Shown piece after piece: positions 8,761 through 17,853 of a stretch of 64,000 bases of DNA (its first letter is position 1; every line of letters starts with the position of its first letter). Source of the stretch: Flectobacillus sp. BAB-3569 (lineage in GTDB: Bacteria; Bacteroidota; Bacteroidia; Cytophagales; Spirosomataceae); the NCBI RefSeq assembly GCF_002270355.1, contig NZ_NJFZ01000021.1:1-64000 (forward strand), written 5' to 3'. The position numbers and the translations under genes are program-made. The notes beneath the pieces were generated by a model that was not told the origin of the DNA, made no database searches, and saw nothing but the letters and a program-made list of their open reading frames with translations.

Positions 8761-8847
8761 CTAGTTCAAGACTTAGTCTTGGACTCAATTTTTTATACAG
8801 TTTATAAACTGAAGCAAAAGATAGTCCGAGACCAAGTCTCGAACTAG
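8761..8847. repeat. 25-bp imperfect inverted repeat made of nested palindromes
   Basis: The arm at 8761-8785 starts CTAGTTCAAGACTTAGTC; the arm at 8823-8847 is its near reverse complement (three differences). Each arm is itself palindromic (CAAGACT-t-AGTCTTG; CGAGACC-a-AGTCTCG). The 37-nt spacer is AT-rich. This looks like a mobile or REP-type intergenic repeat, not a terminator. Confidence 0.65.
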
Positions 8848-8966
8848 GCAAGTGTTACCTCTCTACTTCTAAATTACAAACTTTAACATAATTACTAAAG
8901 CACAAATCACTCACTCGGTGATTATTCACTTTGTGCCTTTGTTCCTTTCTAACTATGCCCTTCCAA

Positions 8967-11900
8967 TTAATTCAACTTAAAAGTAATGCCATTAATTTGC
9001 TGAAGTTCTTCCAAGAATTCATTATTGGGAGAAATTTTATTCTTCCTTGAGAGCATAGTAACCTCCACTTTGTCTTCAGGATCGACAACTTTCACAGAAA
9101 CACTACATGTACCTTGATGTTTTAGGAAAAGTTGATTCAAAGATTCTACTATCATAGAATTTACAGACTGCAATCCTAAAGTAATACTGAGTTCTTTGGT
9201 GTATTTATCCCGAATTTCTGAAAGCAATTGCATACTCATAGGTTTATATTCCCAGTCGTCAGGCTTGCCCCAACGGTTGCGAACGGTACCTCGTACATAC
9301 AAAAATCTATCTTGAGAAACGTATTTCGATAGGTTCACAAAATCCTCACCAAAAAGCGCAAACTCATAACTGCCATTATAATCTTCCAATGTGAACAACA
9401 TAAATGGATTTCCATTTTTAGAATATCGTTCCACTACTTTGGTGACAATTCCTCCTACACTAACCTCTTTTCCACGATAAGCAGGATCCATTACTTTATC
9501 CAAAGTGGTGGTACAAAAACTATCAAGCTCTAGTCGATAGGTATCGAGCGGGTGACCTGAAATGTAAATCCCTACGACATCTTTTTCGAACTTCAATCGC
9601 TCCATTTGAGACCATTTTTCGATACTCGGAATTTTTGGTTTGGCAATATCTGCCCCGCCACCATCACCCAACATTCCGAACAAAGAAGCTTGGGCTGAAG
9701 AAGCTAGTTCCGTGGATTTGTTGGCATAACGGATAATTTTTTCAATAAAGGTACTACCTTCACTTTCTTCAAAATAGATGGCTCGGTGGATTTCTGGATA
9801 ACAATCAAATGCACCTGCATACGCCAAACTTTCTAGCGTTTTCTTGTTTACAGTTCGTAAATTTACACGAGTCACAAAGTCATAAATATCCTTGTAAGGA
9901 CCATTTTTGTCACGCTCCTCGATAATTGATTCTACAGCCGCATCACCAGTTCCTTTGATGGCACCCAAACCAAATCGAATTTCTCCTTTTTTGTTTACGG
10001 CAAAAGAACGGTAAGATTCATTGATGTCTGGTCCCAACACTGGCAATCCCATTCGCTTACACTCTTCCATAAAGAAAGTAATCTTTTCGATGTTGCCTAA
10101 TGAGTTAGACATCACGGCAGCCATATACTCCGAAGGATAATGCGCTTTGAGATAACCAGTTTGGTACGCTACAAATGCATAACAAGTCGAGTGAGATTTG
10201 TTGAAGGCATATTGTGCAAAGGCTTCCCAGTCTGTCCAGATTTTATTGAGTTTGTCTTCAGGATGTCCTTTTTCTTTGGCACCGTCCACAAACTTACTTT
10301 TCATTTTATCAAGTGTGTAACGGTCTTTTTTACCCATCGCTTTTCTCAGAACGTCGGCATCTCCTTTTGAGAAACCTGCTAGTTTTTGAGATAAAAGCAT
10401 CACCTGCTCTTGATAAACGGTAATTCCATAAGTATCTGCCAAGTATTCCTCCATGTCGGGCAAATCGTACGAGATTTCCTCACGACCATGTTTACGAGCA
10501 ATAAAGTTGGGAATATAGGCAATAGGACCTGGTCGGTACAAGGCATTCATAGCAATTAAATCCGAGAATTGATCGGGCTTTAAGTCCAATAAGTGCTTTT
10601 GCATACCACCAGATTCAAATTGGAAGGTAGCGTTTGTTTCGCCTCGTTGATATAATTCGTAAGTTTTTACGTCATCGAGCGGAATGGTATCTAAATCAAT
10701 TTCTACACCATAGTTTTGCTTAATTAAACGAAGGGCTTCTTTTAGGATTGAAAGCGTTTTTAAACCCAAAAAGTCCATTTTGATTACCCCAGCATCTTCA
10801 ATGATTTTACCTTCAAATTGCGTAATTAATAAGTTTACTTCTTTTGAAGTTGCAACTGGCAAAATTTCAGTTAAATCCTTTGGCGCAATGATAATACCCG
10901 CAGCATGAATACCCGTCCCACGAACCGAACCTTCCAATACCAAGGCTTCTTCTAGTACTTTCGAACGTAAAGAACCTTCTCGACGAATTTCACGAAGTTT
11001 CTTGACGTTTTCGATATCTTCAGCTTGTAATTGTTCTTTTTCAGCAAGTGATTTTTCACCAACAAGTGGGGCATTCATTACGCGGTTCAAACTAGTGCCG
11101 GGTTTATCAGGGACTAGTTTTGCAAGTTCGTTGGATTCATTCAATGGTAAATCCATCACACGAGCTACGTCTTTGATGGACATTTTGGCAGCCATTGTAC
11201 CATAGGTTACAATGTGTGCAACTTGCTGTTTACCATATTTATCTACTACATAATCAATTACTTTTTGGCGACCCTCGTCATCAAAGTCCGTATCAATATC
11301 GGGCATTGATTTACGGTCAGGATTCAAGAAACGCTCAAATAGGAGATTGTATTTGATTGGGTCAATATTGGTAATACCGATACAATATGCCACCGCCGAA
11401 CCCGCCGCCGAACCACGACCTGGACCCACAAATACTCCCAAGTCTCGACCAGCGTTGATAAAATCTTGTACAATCAAGAAGTAACCCGCAAATCCCATCG
11501 TTCTTACCACGTGTAACTCAAACGCCAAACGTTCCTTGATGTGCGGTTCTTCCCAATTTTCACCATATCGGTTGCGAGCACCTTCCCATGTAAGGTGTTC
11601 GAGATAATCGTCTTGAGAAACAAAACCTGCTGGAATCTGATAATTAGGAAGCAAAATATCTTGCTTCAGTTTCAAGTGGTCACACTTGTCAACGATTTCG
11701 TTGGTATTATCAATTGCCTCTGGAATATGGCTCCAAAGGTCAGTCATTTCTTGAGTTGACTTAAAATAGAATTGGTCGTTGTAAAAGGCAAAACGTTTTC
11801 CTTTTACACTTTCACCATCATCAACATCCTTATAAGTTGGGGTTGATTGCTTTTCCCCTGTGTTGATACAAAGTAAAATATCGTGTGCGTTGGCATCCTT

Positions 11901-12539
11901 TTGGTCGAGATAGTGAGAGTCATTCGACGCAATTACTTTTACATTGTATTTTTTGGCAAACTTCAGTAAAACCTCATTTACCTTTAGTTGGTCAGGAATT
12001 TCATGGTTTTGTACCTCGATGTAATAGTCCTCACCAAAGAGGTCTAGCCACCATTTGAATTCTTTCTCAGCCTCTTCTTCACCATGTTTTAAGATAGCTT
12101 GAGGAACAGAAGCACCGATGCAGCACGTAGTCGCGATTAATCCCTCATGATATTGTAGAATCAATTCTTTATCGATACGAGGATATTTACCATATAAACC
12201 CTCAATGTATCCCAACGAACAAAGTTTGACCAAGTTTTCGTAACCTTTGCGGTTTTTGGCCAGCATTAATTGGTGATTACGACGGTCTTTTTGGTCTTTT
12301 GAAAAGGATTTTTTGTGACGGTCTTCTACAACATAGAACTCGCAACCCACGATAGGTTTGACGTCTCCATGTTTGCCTGCTTCTGCCACAAATTGGAACG
12401 CTCCAAACATATTTCCGTGGTCGGTAATAGCCACAGCTGGCATATTATCAGCCTTGGCTTTGGCAAAAAGCCCAGAAATTTTTGAAGCTCCATCGAGTAA
12501 GGAGTACTGTGTGTGACAGTGTAAGTGACTAAATTGCAT
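8967..12539 (-). CDS. dnaE: DNA polymerase III alpha subunit
   Basis: About 1190 residues. The start is taken as the ATG at 12539 (MQFSHLHCHTQYSLLDGAS); the reading frame extends eight codons further to a TTG, which is less likely. Order: PHP domain (HLHCHTQYS, ITDHGNMFGA, later SNDSHYL), polymerase core with GPGRGSAAGS and the catalytic-site motif PDIDTDF near residues 413-419, then helix-hairpin-helix, an OB fold around 1000 (VSVGGIVTKVVERYSKNG) and a C-terminal tail. It is the replicative DnaE type, not PolC, since no exonuclease domain is inserted in PHP. The PHP histidines look largely kept. The gene is followed upstream in transcription order by DUF2461 on the same strand, 66 nt away. 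Confidence 0.97.
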   Translation of the reverse strand: MQFSHLHCHTQYSLLDGASKISGLFAKAKADNMPAVAITDHGNMFGAFQFVAEAGKHGDVKPIVGCEFYVVEDRHKKSFSKDQKDRRNHQLMLAKNRKGYENLVKLCSLGYIEGLYGKYPRIDKELILQYHEGLIATTCCIGASVPQAILKHGEEEAEKEFKWWLDLFGEDYYIEVQNHEIPDQLKVNEVLLKFAKKYNVKVIASNDSHYLDQKDANAHDILLCINTGEKQSTPTYKDVDDGESVKGKRFAFYNDQFYFKSTQEMTDLWSHIPEAIDNTNEIVDKCDHLKLKQDILLPNYQIPAGFVSQDDYLEHLTWEGARNRYGENWEEPHIKERLAFELHVVRTMGFAGYFLIVQDFINAGRDLGVFVGPGRGSAAGSAVAYCIGITNIDPIKYNLLFERFLNPDRKSMPDIDTDFDDEGRQKVIDYVVDKYGKQQVAHIVTYGTMAAKMSIKDVARVMDLPLNESNELAKLVPDKPGTSLNRVMNAPLVGEKSLAEKEQLQAEDIENVKKLREIRREGSLRSKVLEEALVLEGSVRGTGIHAAGIIIAPKDLTEILPVATSKEVNLLITQFEGKIIEDAGVIKMDFLGLKTLSILKEALRLIKQNYGVEIDLDTIPLDDVKTYELYQRGETNATFQFESGGMQKHLLDLKPDQFSDLIAMNALYRPGPIAYIPNFIARKHGREEISYDLPDMEEYLADTYGITVYQEQVMLLSQKLAGFSKGDADVLRKAMGKKDRYTLDKMKSKFVDGAKEKGHPEDKLNKIWTDWEAFAQYAFNKSHSTCYAFVAYQTGYLKAHYPSEYMAAVMSNSLGNIEKITFFMEECKRMGLPVLGPDINESYRSFAVNKKGEIRFGLGAIKGTGDAAVESIIEERDKNGPYKDIYDFVTRVNLRTVNKKTLESLAYAGAFDCYPEIHRAIYFEESEGSTFIEKIIRYANKSTELASSAQASLFGMLGDGGGADIAKPKIPSIEKWSQMERLKFEKDVVGIYISGHPLDTYRLELDSFCTTTLDKVMDPAYRGKEVSVGGIVTKVVERYSKNGNPFMLFTLEDYNGSYEFALFGEDFVNLSKYVSQDRFLYVRGTVRNRWGKPDDWEYKPMSMQLLSEIRDKYTKELSITLGLQSVNSMIVESLNQLFLKHQGTCSVSVKVVDPEDKVEVTMLSRKNKISPNNEFLEELQQINGITFKLN

Positions 12540-12605
12540 AATTTCTAAGGGTAATATTGGCAAAGAAATGGTTTGGAAAAACCTATTTCAGAATTAATTT
12601 CTTTC

Positions 12606-13292
12606 CTACAACAACTGAATATCTGGCTCTTCGTGGTCGAAGAAAATGACATTCAGGTAATCCAAATAAGGTTTTAACACTTTACAGGTTTCAGTGACTT
12701 GCTCCACAAAGTTGGGCGAAAGCACCTCTTCGTTTGTAAATTTTTTCCAGAAAAACATCTGTTTCCATTTCAGTAATTCAATTTCTGGATGGTTTTTATC
12801 ATACCCTTTTGGAGAAGTTTTTACTTTCTCACCTTCAGGCGTTCCAAAGGTTTTGACAAAAAGAGGATCAAAGATAATACCTTTTAGACTTTCTGGACTA
12901 AAATCTATTTCTTGACGGAATGCCGCGAGTTGTTCTGCTGTTGGAGAATACATACCGCCACCCAAAAAGGAGCCTCCATCTTCTATATGTAAATAGTAAT
13001 CCATTTTACCTGACTTACGACCACCTTCCGAAAAACTGGCCGAGAGCCAAGTTTTGTAAGGGGCTTTGTTTGGAGAAAAACGGACATCACGAGCAATTCG
13101 ATAATTACAGTCCTTAATTTTTACGCCAGACAGGTTTTCAAACGTTCCAATGGTATTTATTAATTCTTGGATGGTTTCTTCAAAACTTACTTTTACTCCT
13201 TCGTATTCTTTCTTGTTGGCGTGAAACCATTCTCGGTTATTGTTGATTTTGAGTTGATTAAGGTATTCAAAAGTTTGTTGAGTAATGGCCAT
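12606..13292 (-). CDS. DUF2461 family protein
   Basis: 228 residues, typical for DUF2461. The family's features are present: an N-terminal FEYLNQLKINNNREWF, RIARDVRFSPNKAPYKTW in the middle, and YYLHIEDGGSFLGGG. No biochemical role is established for the family that I can name. It has no signal peptide and no membrane segment, so it should be cytoplasmic. It lies immediately upstream of dnaE on the same strand and diverges from trpS. The 66-nt gap before dnaE would allow co-transcription. Confidence 0.85.
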   Translation of the reverse strand: MAITQQTFEYLNQLKINNNREWFHANKKEYEGVKVSFEETIQELINTIGTFENLSGVKIKDCNYRIARDVRFSPNKAPYKTWLSASFSEGGRKSGKMDYYLHIEDGGSFLGGGMYSPTAEQLAAFRQEIDFSPESLKGIIFDPLFVKTFGTPEGEKVKTSPKGYDKNHPEIELLKWKQMFFWKKFTNEEVLSPNFVEQVTETCKVLKPYLDYLNVIFFDHEEPDIQLL

Positions 13293-13456
13293 ATTTTTAC
13301 TTTTTATAGATTTGTATCAGTTCTTATTTGTGAAGTTACTCAAAATGTTCAAACCATGATTTGACGGATTGGAGGAATTTGTGGAATTTTGTACAAAAAT
13401 GGACTCGAAGCTTGCGAAGGCTTCAATATCACAAAGAACCAATTAATCCTTCTAGC

Positions 13457-14431
13457 ATGAGAATACTAACAGGCATTCAAGCATCGGGGCGTCCACATTT
13501 GGGAAATATTTTGGGAGCGATTCGCCCAGCCGTAGCCTTGTCTAAAGAACCAAATAATGAATCATTTTTGTTCATTGCCGACTTACATACTTTAACAAGT
13601 TTGAAAGATGGTGATGCACTTCGTCAAAATACTTATGCTATTGCAGCCGCATGGTTGGCTTGCGGATTTGACCCTGAAAAAAACTTTTTCTACCGTCAAT
13701 CAAGATTGGCTGGCTATCATACCGAATTGATGTGGTATCTTAATTGCTTTACGCCATTTCCTATGTTGGCCAATGCGCACAGCTTCAAAGAAAAATCTGA
13801 AAAATTAGCTAGTGTAAACGCTGGTTTGTTTACCTATCCAGTTTTACAAGCAGCAGACATCGTTTTATATGATGCTCACTTGGTACCTGTTGGCAAAGAC
13901 CAACGCCAGCACCTTGAAATGACTCGTGATATTGCGTCAGCATTTAACCGCCAATATGAAGAGGAGGTTTTGGTATTGCCAGAGGCAAGAATTGATGAGT
14001 CAGTTATGACGATTCCTGGGATTGATGGACAAAAAATGAGTAAATCTTATGGCAACTTCATTGATGTATTTTTACCTGAAAAGGAATTACTAAAAGTTGT
14101 TAAGAAAATTGTTACAGATACCACTCCTTTAGAAGAACCTAAAAATCCTGATACTTGTAACGTTTTCAAATTGTATGAATTAGTCGCAACTACAGAGGAG
14201 ATTGCTACAATGCGTGAAAAATATTTGGCTGGTGGCTTTGGCTATGGTCATGCCAAACAAGCATTGCATGAAGTCTTGGTGCGTGAGTTTGCAGAAGAAA
14301 GACGTTTGTTTGAGTATTATATGAACAACCTAGACGAGCTAGAAGCAAAATTGAAAATCGGGGAAGCCAAAGCAGAAGAAATCGCCAAAGCAACGATTGA
14401 GCGTGTGCGCAAAGTGTTGCGATTTGTTTAA
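13457..14431 (+). CDS. trpS: Tryptophanyl-tRNA synthetase
   Basis: 324 residues from the ATG at 13457 (MRILTGIQASGRPHLGN). The frame stays open 32 codons upstream, but that part is unlike the family and the ATG start matches the usual N-terminus. Class I synthetase motifs: the HIGH-like RPHLGN at residues 12-17 and KMSKS at about 193-197. The enzyme charges tRNA-Trp in the cytoplasm. Downstream, 14432-14723 carries no gene, only degenerate repeats with GGATATCGGAT-like units. Confidence 0.96.
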   Translation: MRILTGIQASGRPHLGNILGAIRPAVALSKEPNNESFLFIADLHTLTSLKDGDALRQNTYAIAAAWLACGFDPEKNFFYRQSRLAGYHTELMWYLNCFTPFPMLANAHSFKEKSEKLASVNAGLFTYPVLQAADIVLYDAHLVPVGKDQRQHLEMTRDIASAFNRQYEEEVLVLPEARIDESVMTIPGIDGQKMSKSYGNFIDVFLPEKELLKVVKKIVTDTTPLEEPKNPDTCNVFKLYELVATTEEIATMREKYLAGGFGYGHAKQALHEVLVREFAEERRLFEYYMNNLDELEAKLKIGEAKAEEIAKATIERVRKVLRFV

Positions 14432-14723
14432 AATACTCAACCGTGTCATGTGAGTGTTGAGTTTTGAGTGTGTTTGTTAATATCTTGATATTCAAATTCA
14501 CAACTAGTATTGTACAAAGGATAATAAAAACCATTTATTTCGGATATCGGATATTGGATTTCGGAAGTGTAGACTTCTATATTTTGTGAAAAATAAAGGT
14601 ATTTTACTTTATTTCCGAAATCCCAAATCTGCAATAGTTTAGAGTCCACTCATACCTACACGATTTTGACACGGTTTATTTTCTCTTCATCCATCTGTTT
14701 CAGATTAAGAATAGACTCATTTT

Positions 14724-15281
14724 ATGTTGGAATCTCTCAAATCTTTTGATACACAAGCCTTTCTTTTCCTGAATGGTATTCATCATCCTGTCATGGACGG
14801 TTTTATGAGTTTGATGACCAATAAGTTTACATGGATACCCTTGTATTTATTTTTTCTTTATTTTATTATTAAACAAGAAGGTAAGTCAAGTTGGAAAGTC
14901 TTGGTAGCGATCTTGTTCTGTATATTGATTTCGGATCAAGTTTGTTCAGGATTGCTCAAACCTTGGGTAGCTAGATTACGTCCTTGCCATGAGCCAAGTT
15001 TAGCCAGTTTAATACATTTGGTAGGAGGTTGTGGAGGACAATTTGGTTTTTGTAGTTCGCATGCTGCCAACAGTTTTACTTTGGCCGTATTTCTTTATTT
15101 ACAGTACGGAAAGCAACACGCTTGGGTCAAATTTTTATTTCCTTGGGCAATAATTGTAAGTTACAGCCGTATCTATGTTGGAGTTCATTATCCTGGTGAT
15201 GTAATTTGCGGAGCGATCATTGGCTCTATTGCAGCTTATGGGGTATCAAAAGTGTATCCTAACATTCTGAGCTCAAAATAG
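14724..15281 (+). CDS. PAP2-family membrane phosphatase
   Basis: 185 residues with about five membrane segments. The three motifs of the PAP2 acid phosphatase family are visible: K79-x6-R86-P87, SSH at 111-113 (a variant of PSGH) and S148-R149-x5-H155-x3-D159. Such enzymes remove phosphate from lipid phosphates such as undecaprenyl pyrophosphate or phosphatidic acid on the outer face of the inner membrane. The exact substrate is open. Next gene on the same strand: DUF2147, 33 nt downstream. Confidence 0.88.
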   Translation: MLESLKSFDTQAFLFLNGIHHPVMDGFMSLMTNKFTWIPLYLFFLYFIIKQEGKSSWKVLVAILFCILISDQVCSGLLKPWVARLRPCHEPSLASLIHLVGGCGGQFGFCSSHAANSFTLAVFLYLQYGKQHAWVKFLFPWAIIVSYSRIYVGVHYPGDVICGAIIGSIAAYGVSKVYPNILSSK

Positions 15282-15314
15282 TTTACTCTTTAATAATACT
15301 CAATACGAAAATCT

Positions 15315-15749
15315 ATGAAAATTCTCATTAACCTCTTTGGAATCGGATTTATTTTGTTGTTTTCTCATTTTTACAAAACAGAAAGCTCTTCTGTAGAAGG
15401 AATGTGGCTAACGGCGGATAAGCTTTCCAAAATTCAAATCTATGAAGAAAACGGAAAGTATCATGGAAAGATAGCTTGGCTTAAACAACCTTCGGTTAAC
15501 GGAAAACCTGTTTTGGATACCAAAAATCAAGATGAGTCATTGCGCAATAAGCCCATGTTGGGTTTGGTCTTACTGAAAAACTTTATTGCAGAATCAAAGA
15601 ATACTTGGAGAAACGGGACTATATATGATCCAAGAAGTGGTAAAACGTACGACTGTATCTTGACGCTCAAGAATTCGAATACTTTAGATGTGAGAGGATA
15701 TATCGGTAAACCAATTTTTGGTAAGTCGGTTACTTTTACGAGAGAATAA
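15315..15749 (+). CDS. DUF2147 family exported protein
   Basis: 144 residues. A hydrophobic N-terminal segment (residues 3-19) may be a signal peptide or anchor. The remainder matches DUF2147: SVEGMWLTADKLSKIQIY, GKIAWLKQP, then a WRNGTIYDPRSGKTY block near 95-110, which fits a small lipocalin-like beta barrel. The function is unknown. It lies 33 nt after the PAP2 gene and is closed by the strong terminator at 15832-15872. Confidence 0.8.
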   Translation: MKILINLFGIGFILLFSHFYKTESSSVEGMWLTADKLSKIQIYEENGKYHGKIAWLKQPSVNGKPVLDTKNQDESLRNKPMLGLVLLKNFIAESKNTWRNGTIYDPRSGKTYDCILTLKNSNTLDVRGYIGKPIFGKSVTFTRE

Positions 15750-15766
15750 TCTCTTGAATTGAGAGA

Positions 15767-15915
15767 ATTGAGATTGAGTGAATGAGTGATTTTTTCATCA
15801 ATGTCTTCGTATCCAATGATAGGTTATCAACAAAAAACTGCGGTCGAAAACCCATTTCGACCGCAGTTTTTTTGTTAATAATCACTCAATCGCTCAATCA
15901 AAACTCACTCAATGC
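15767..15915. repeat. Intergenic element with inverted ATCACTCA-type ends
   Basis: 15767-15791 (…GAGTGAATGAGTGATT) and about 15880-15915 (AATCACTCAATCGCTCAATC…) face each other around the terminator at 15832-15872. The first arm is the exact 25-nt reverse complement of 59348-59372, over 43 kb away. Confidence 0.6.
15832..15872. terminator. Strong bidirectional terminator
   Basis: Perfect 18-bp stem (AAAAAACTGCGGTCGAAA and its complement at 15855-15872) with a 5-nt loop and T-runs on both strands. It sits between the convergent DUF2147 and acyl-CoA reductase genes. Confidence 0.9.
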
Positions 15916-15926
15916 AAACAAAATCC

Positions 15927-16943
15927 TCACATTTCTAACAAAAACTTTATTGTATCTACGCCATCGGCATAGTCATCCAGTTTAGGACATTGTGAATCTC
16001 CGAATGAAACTGAATTTGGGAACCAGCTATCTTTGGCTACGATACATTGAATTTTCTCTTCATGAACCGCTAATTTTTCTGTCAAATCTTGCTCATTTTC
16101 ATATTCTTCATAAAAGATGACAGAAATAGGCGAAACCAGATTTTCGCTTGGCGTTGCTACCAAGAATCCATTATCAAAATGTTTTACGCCATTAATCAAG
16201 TAGATTGATTTATTGTAATCGTAATTATTTTTGTATTTGTGATTCAAGAAAATGTCACCTAACGGCTCGATTGCGTCATAAAAGCTGATAAATTCGTAAC
16301 CTTTTGGAACATACAATTTAGACACATTGCGACAGCCCAGTCCGAAGTACGAAGTAATATCTTGTCCTAGCGCCAAAAAGTCCTCTGTAGTTTCATCACC
16401 CTTGATGATGCCTAACGAACTACGGTTTTTACGAATAATATGTGGTTTGTTACGGAAGTAATATTCAAAATATCGAGCAGTGTTGTCAGAACCAGTAGCG
16501 ATCAATGCATCCACATTTTTCATTTGTTCCGCAAATTCGATTGGAAGTTCTGGGGCAAACTCCAATAATTTTGAAATAAGTCCTCTCATCAAGGCAGTAT
16601 CTTGCGAACTAAGTTTTACAACACTGATATTTCCCGAAATAAGGACACAAAACAAATCATGAAAACCCACCGCAGGAATATTTCCAGCCATGATTAAACC
16701 CACTTTTTTAGGAGTTGGGTTTTCATTTGGTATTTGATAATTACCAATCCAACGACGAATAGCAGTCTCGTCTAAGAAGTAATTAGCAATAGCCTCGATC
16801 GCTGATCGAGTATTTTCAGGGGTAAACCAATTGTTTTGATGGTAAGCTAAATCTACCCAAAGTTCAATTTCTGATTGATTTTTTGCGTCTTTCAAAAAGC
16901 GTCCAAGCGCTACAAAAGCCTCAATTCTTGCTTCTAATGTCAT
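15927..16943 (-). CDS. Acyl-CoA reductase (LuxC-like)
   Basis: 338 residues from the ATG at 16943 (MTLEARIEAFVALGRF). The frame is open a further 22 codons and a second ATG lies at 16949. It belongs to the Bacteroidota acyl-CoA reductase/LuxC-like aldehyde-dehydrogenase group: GLIMAGNIPAVGFHDLFCVL, then LIATGSDNTARYFEYYF, RKNRSSLGII and GLGCRNVSKLYVP, which contains the likely nucleophilic Cys. Members reduce acyl-CoA to aldehyde, though this short form's substrate is unknown to me. It diverges from the 4Fe-4S ferredoxin gene at 17164, a pairing I recall as common in the phylum, which suggests a shared redox step. Confidence 0.8.
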   Translation of the reverse strand: MTLEARIEAFVALGRFLKDAKNQSEIELWVDLAYHQNNWFTPENTRSAIEAIANYFLDETAIRRWIGNYQIPNENPTPKKVGLIMAGNIPAVGFHDLFCVLISGNISVVKLSSQDTALMRGLISKLLEFAPELPIEFAEQMKNVDALIATGSDNTARYFEYYFRNKPHIIRKNRSSLGIIKGDETTEDFLALGQDITSYFGLGCRNVSKLYVPKGYEFISFYDAIEPLGDIFLNHKYKNNYDYNKSIYLINGVKHFDNGFLVATPSENLVSPISVIFYEEYENEQDLTEKLAVHEEKIQCIVAKDSWFPNSVSFGDSQCPKLDDYADGVDTIKFLLEM

Positions 16944-17163
16944 AATCATTCGATAATTTTCACAAAGGTAATCAAAAAGAGGAAATAAAATTTTTACAAT
17001 AGTCTTCAAACTATCTAGTCTATTCGCTGTTTAGTTATTAAATTTGTGGCTAGTTATCAGTTATCAAAACCATTATCATAAATTTTGAATTTAGCGCGAT
17101 AATCTTTTCCGATTAACCGATAGCCATAAACCGATAACGTTTTAATCAATTATTTAAAAAGCT

Positions 17164-17511
17164 ATGGCAATTATTATCACTGAGGAGTGTATCAACTGTG
17201 GAGCCTGCGAACCAGAATGTCCAAACACTGCAATCTATGAGGGTGGTGTAGAGTGGACTTGGTCAGGTGGGACAAAATTGGTCGATGTTGAATTGGAAGA
17301 CGGTACTGTTATCAACGGTAAAGAACCAATGGCTCCGGTTTCTGACGAGTTTTACTATATAGTATCCGATAAATGTACTGAGTGTATGGGATTCCACGAA
17401 GAACCACAATGTGCAGCTGTTTGTCCAGTTGACTGTTGTGTTCCAGACCCAGAGTATGTGGAAGACGAAGAAACATTGTTGGCTAAAAAAGCATGGTTAC
17501 ATGCTGAGTAA
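17164..17511 (+). CDS. 4Fe-4S dicluster ferredoxin
   Basis: 115 residues carrying two [4Fe-4S] motifs. The first is [12 protein letters not shown] near residues 9-20. The second is [18 protein letters not shown] near 77-94, with the longer loop typical of the YfhL/ferredoxin type, then a short acidic tail. It is a soluble electron carrier. It diverges from the acyl-CoA reductase gene, so electrons may pass between them, though this is inference. It is closed by a terminator at 17544-17573. Confidence 0.9.
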   Translation: MAIIITEECINCGACEPECPNTAIYEGGVEWTWSGGTKLVDVELEDGTVINGKEPMAPVSDEFYYIVSDKCTECMGFHEEPQCAAVCPVDCCVPDPEYVEDEETLLAKKAWLHAE

Positions 17512-17543
17512 CATGGTATAGTACAATTGTACTGAAAGGCTCT

Positions 17544-17573
17544 AAGCCCCAATTTCGAAAGAAGTTGGGGCTT
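17544..17573 (+). terminator. Terminator of ferredoxin gene
   Basis: Stem AAGCCCCAA / TTGGGGCTT with a 12-nt loop and a T6 tail, 33 nt after the ferredoxin stop. Confidence 0.88.
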
Positions 17574-17775
17574 TTTTATTGGAAAAATCCAAAAAAATAT
17601 CAAAATGTGCAAAGAATAATATTTGGCATATTGATTGATTTGCCAAATATGTTTAAAAACGAACTTGTTTGTTGGTTTTTTATGCAAAAAGGGATAATAT
17701 TGGTTTATAAAAAGATTGATTTTGGATTATTTTTTGAAAAATAGCAGAAAATAGGTTTAAAAATTATCTAAAAAA

Positions 17776-17807
17776 TTTGGATTAATGATTTTTACCTATA
17801 ATATTTG
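17776..17807 (+). promoter_or_regulatory. Candidate promoter of porin-amt operon
   Basis: TTTG at 17776-17779, 19 nt spacer, then TAATATTTG at 17799-17807 (close to TAnnTTTG, one extra base), about 46 nt before the ATG. The rest of the 342-nt gap 17512-17853 holds only the ferredoxin terminator and AT-rich sequence. Confidence 0.5.
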
Positions 17808-17853
17808 CACTGTAATCAAGCATTAATAATTAATCAATTAACCAAATAATATT

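Noticed and set aside
12540-12563. Longer start for DnaE
   Set aside because: Begins at TTG; the ATG at 12539 fits the usual MQFSHLHCHTQ start.
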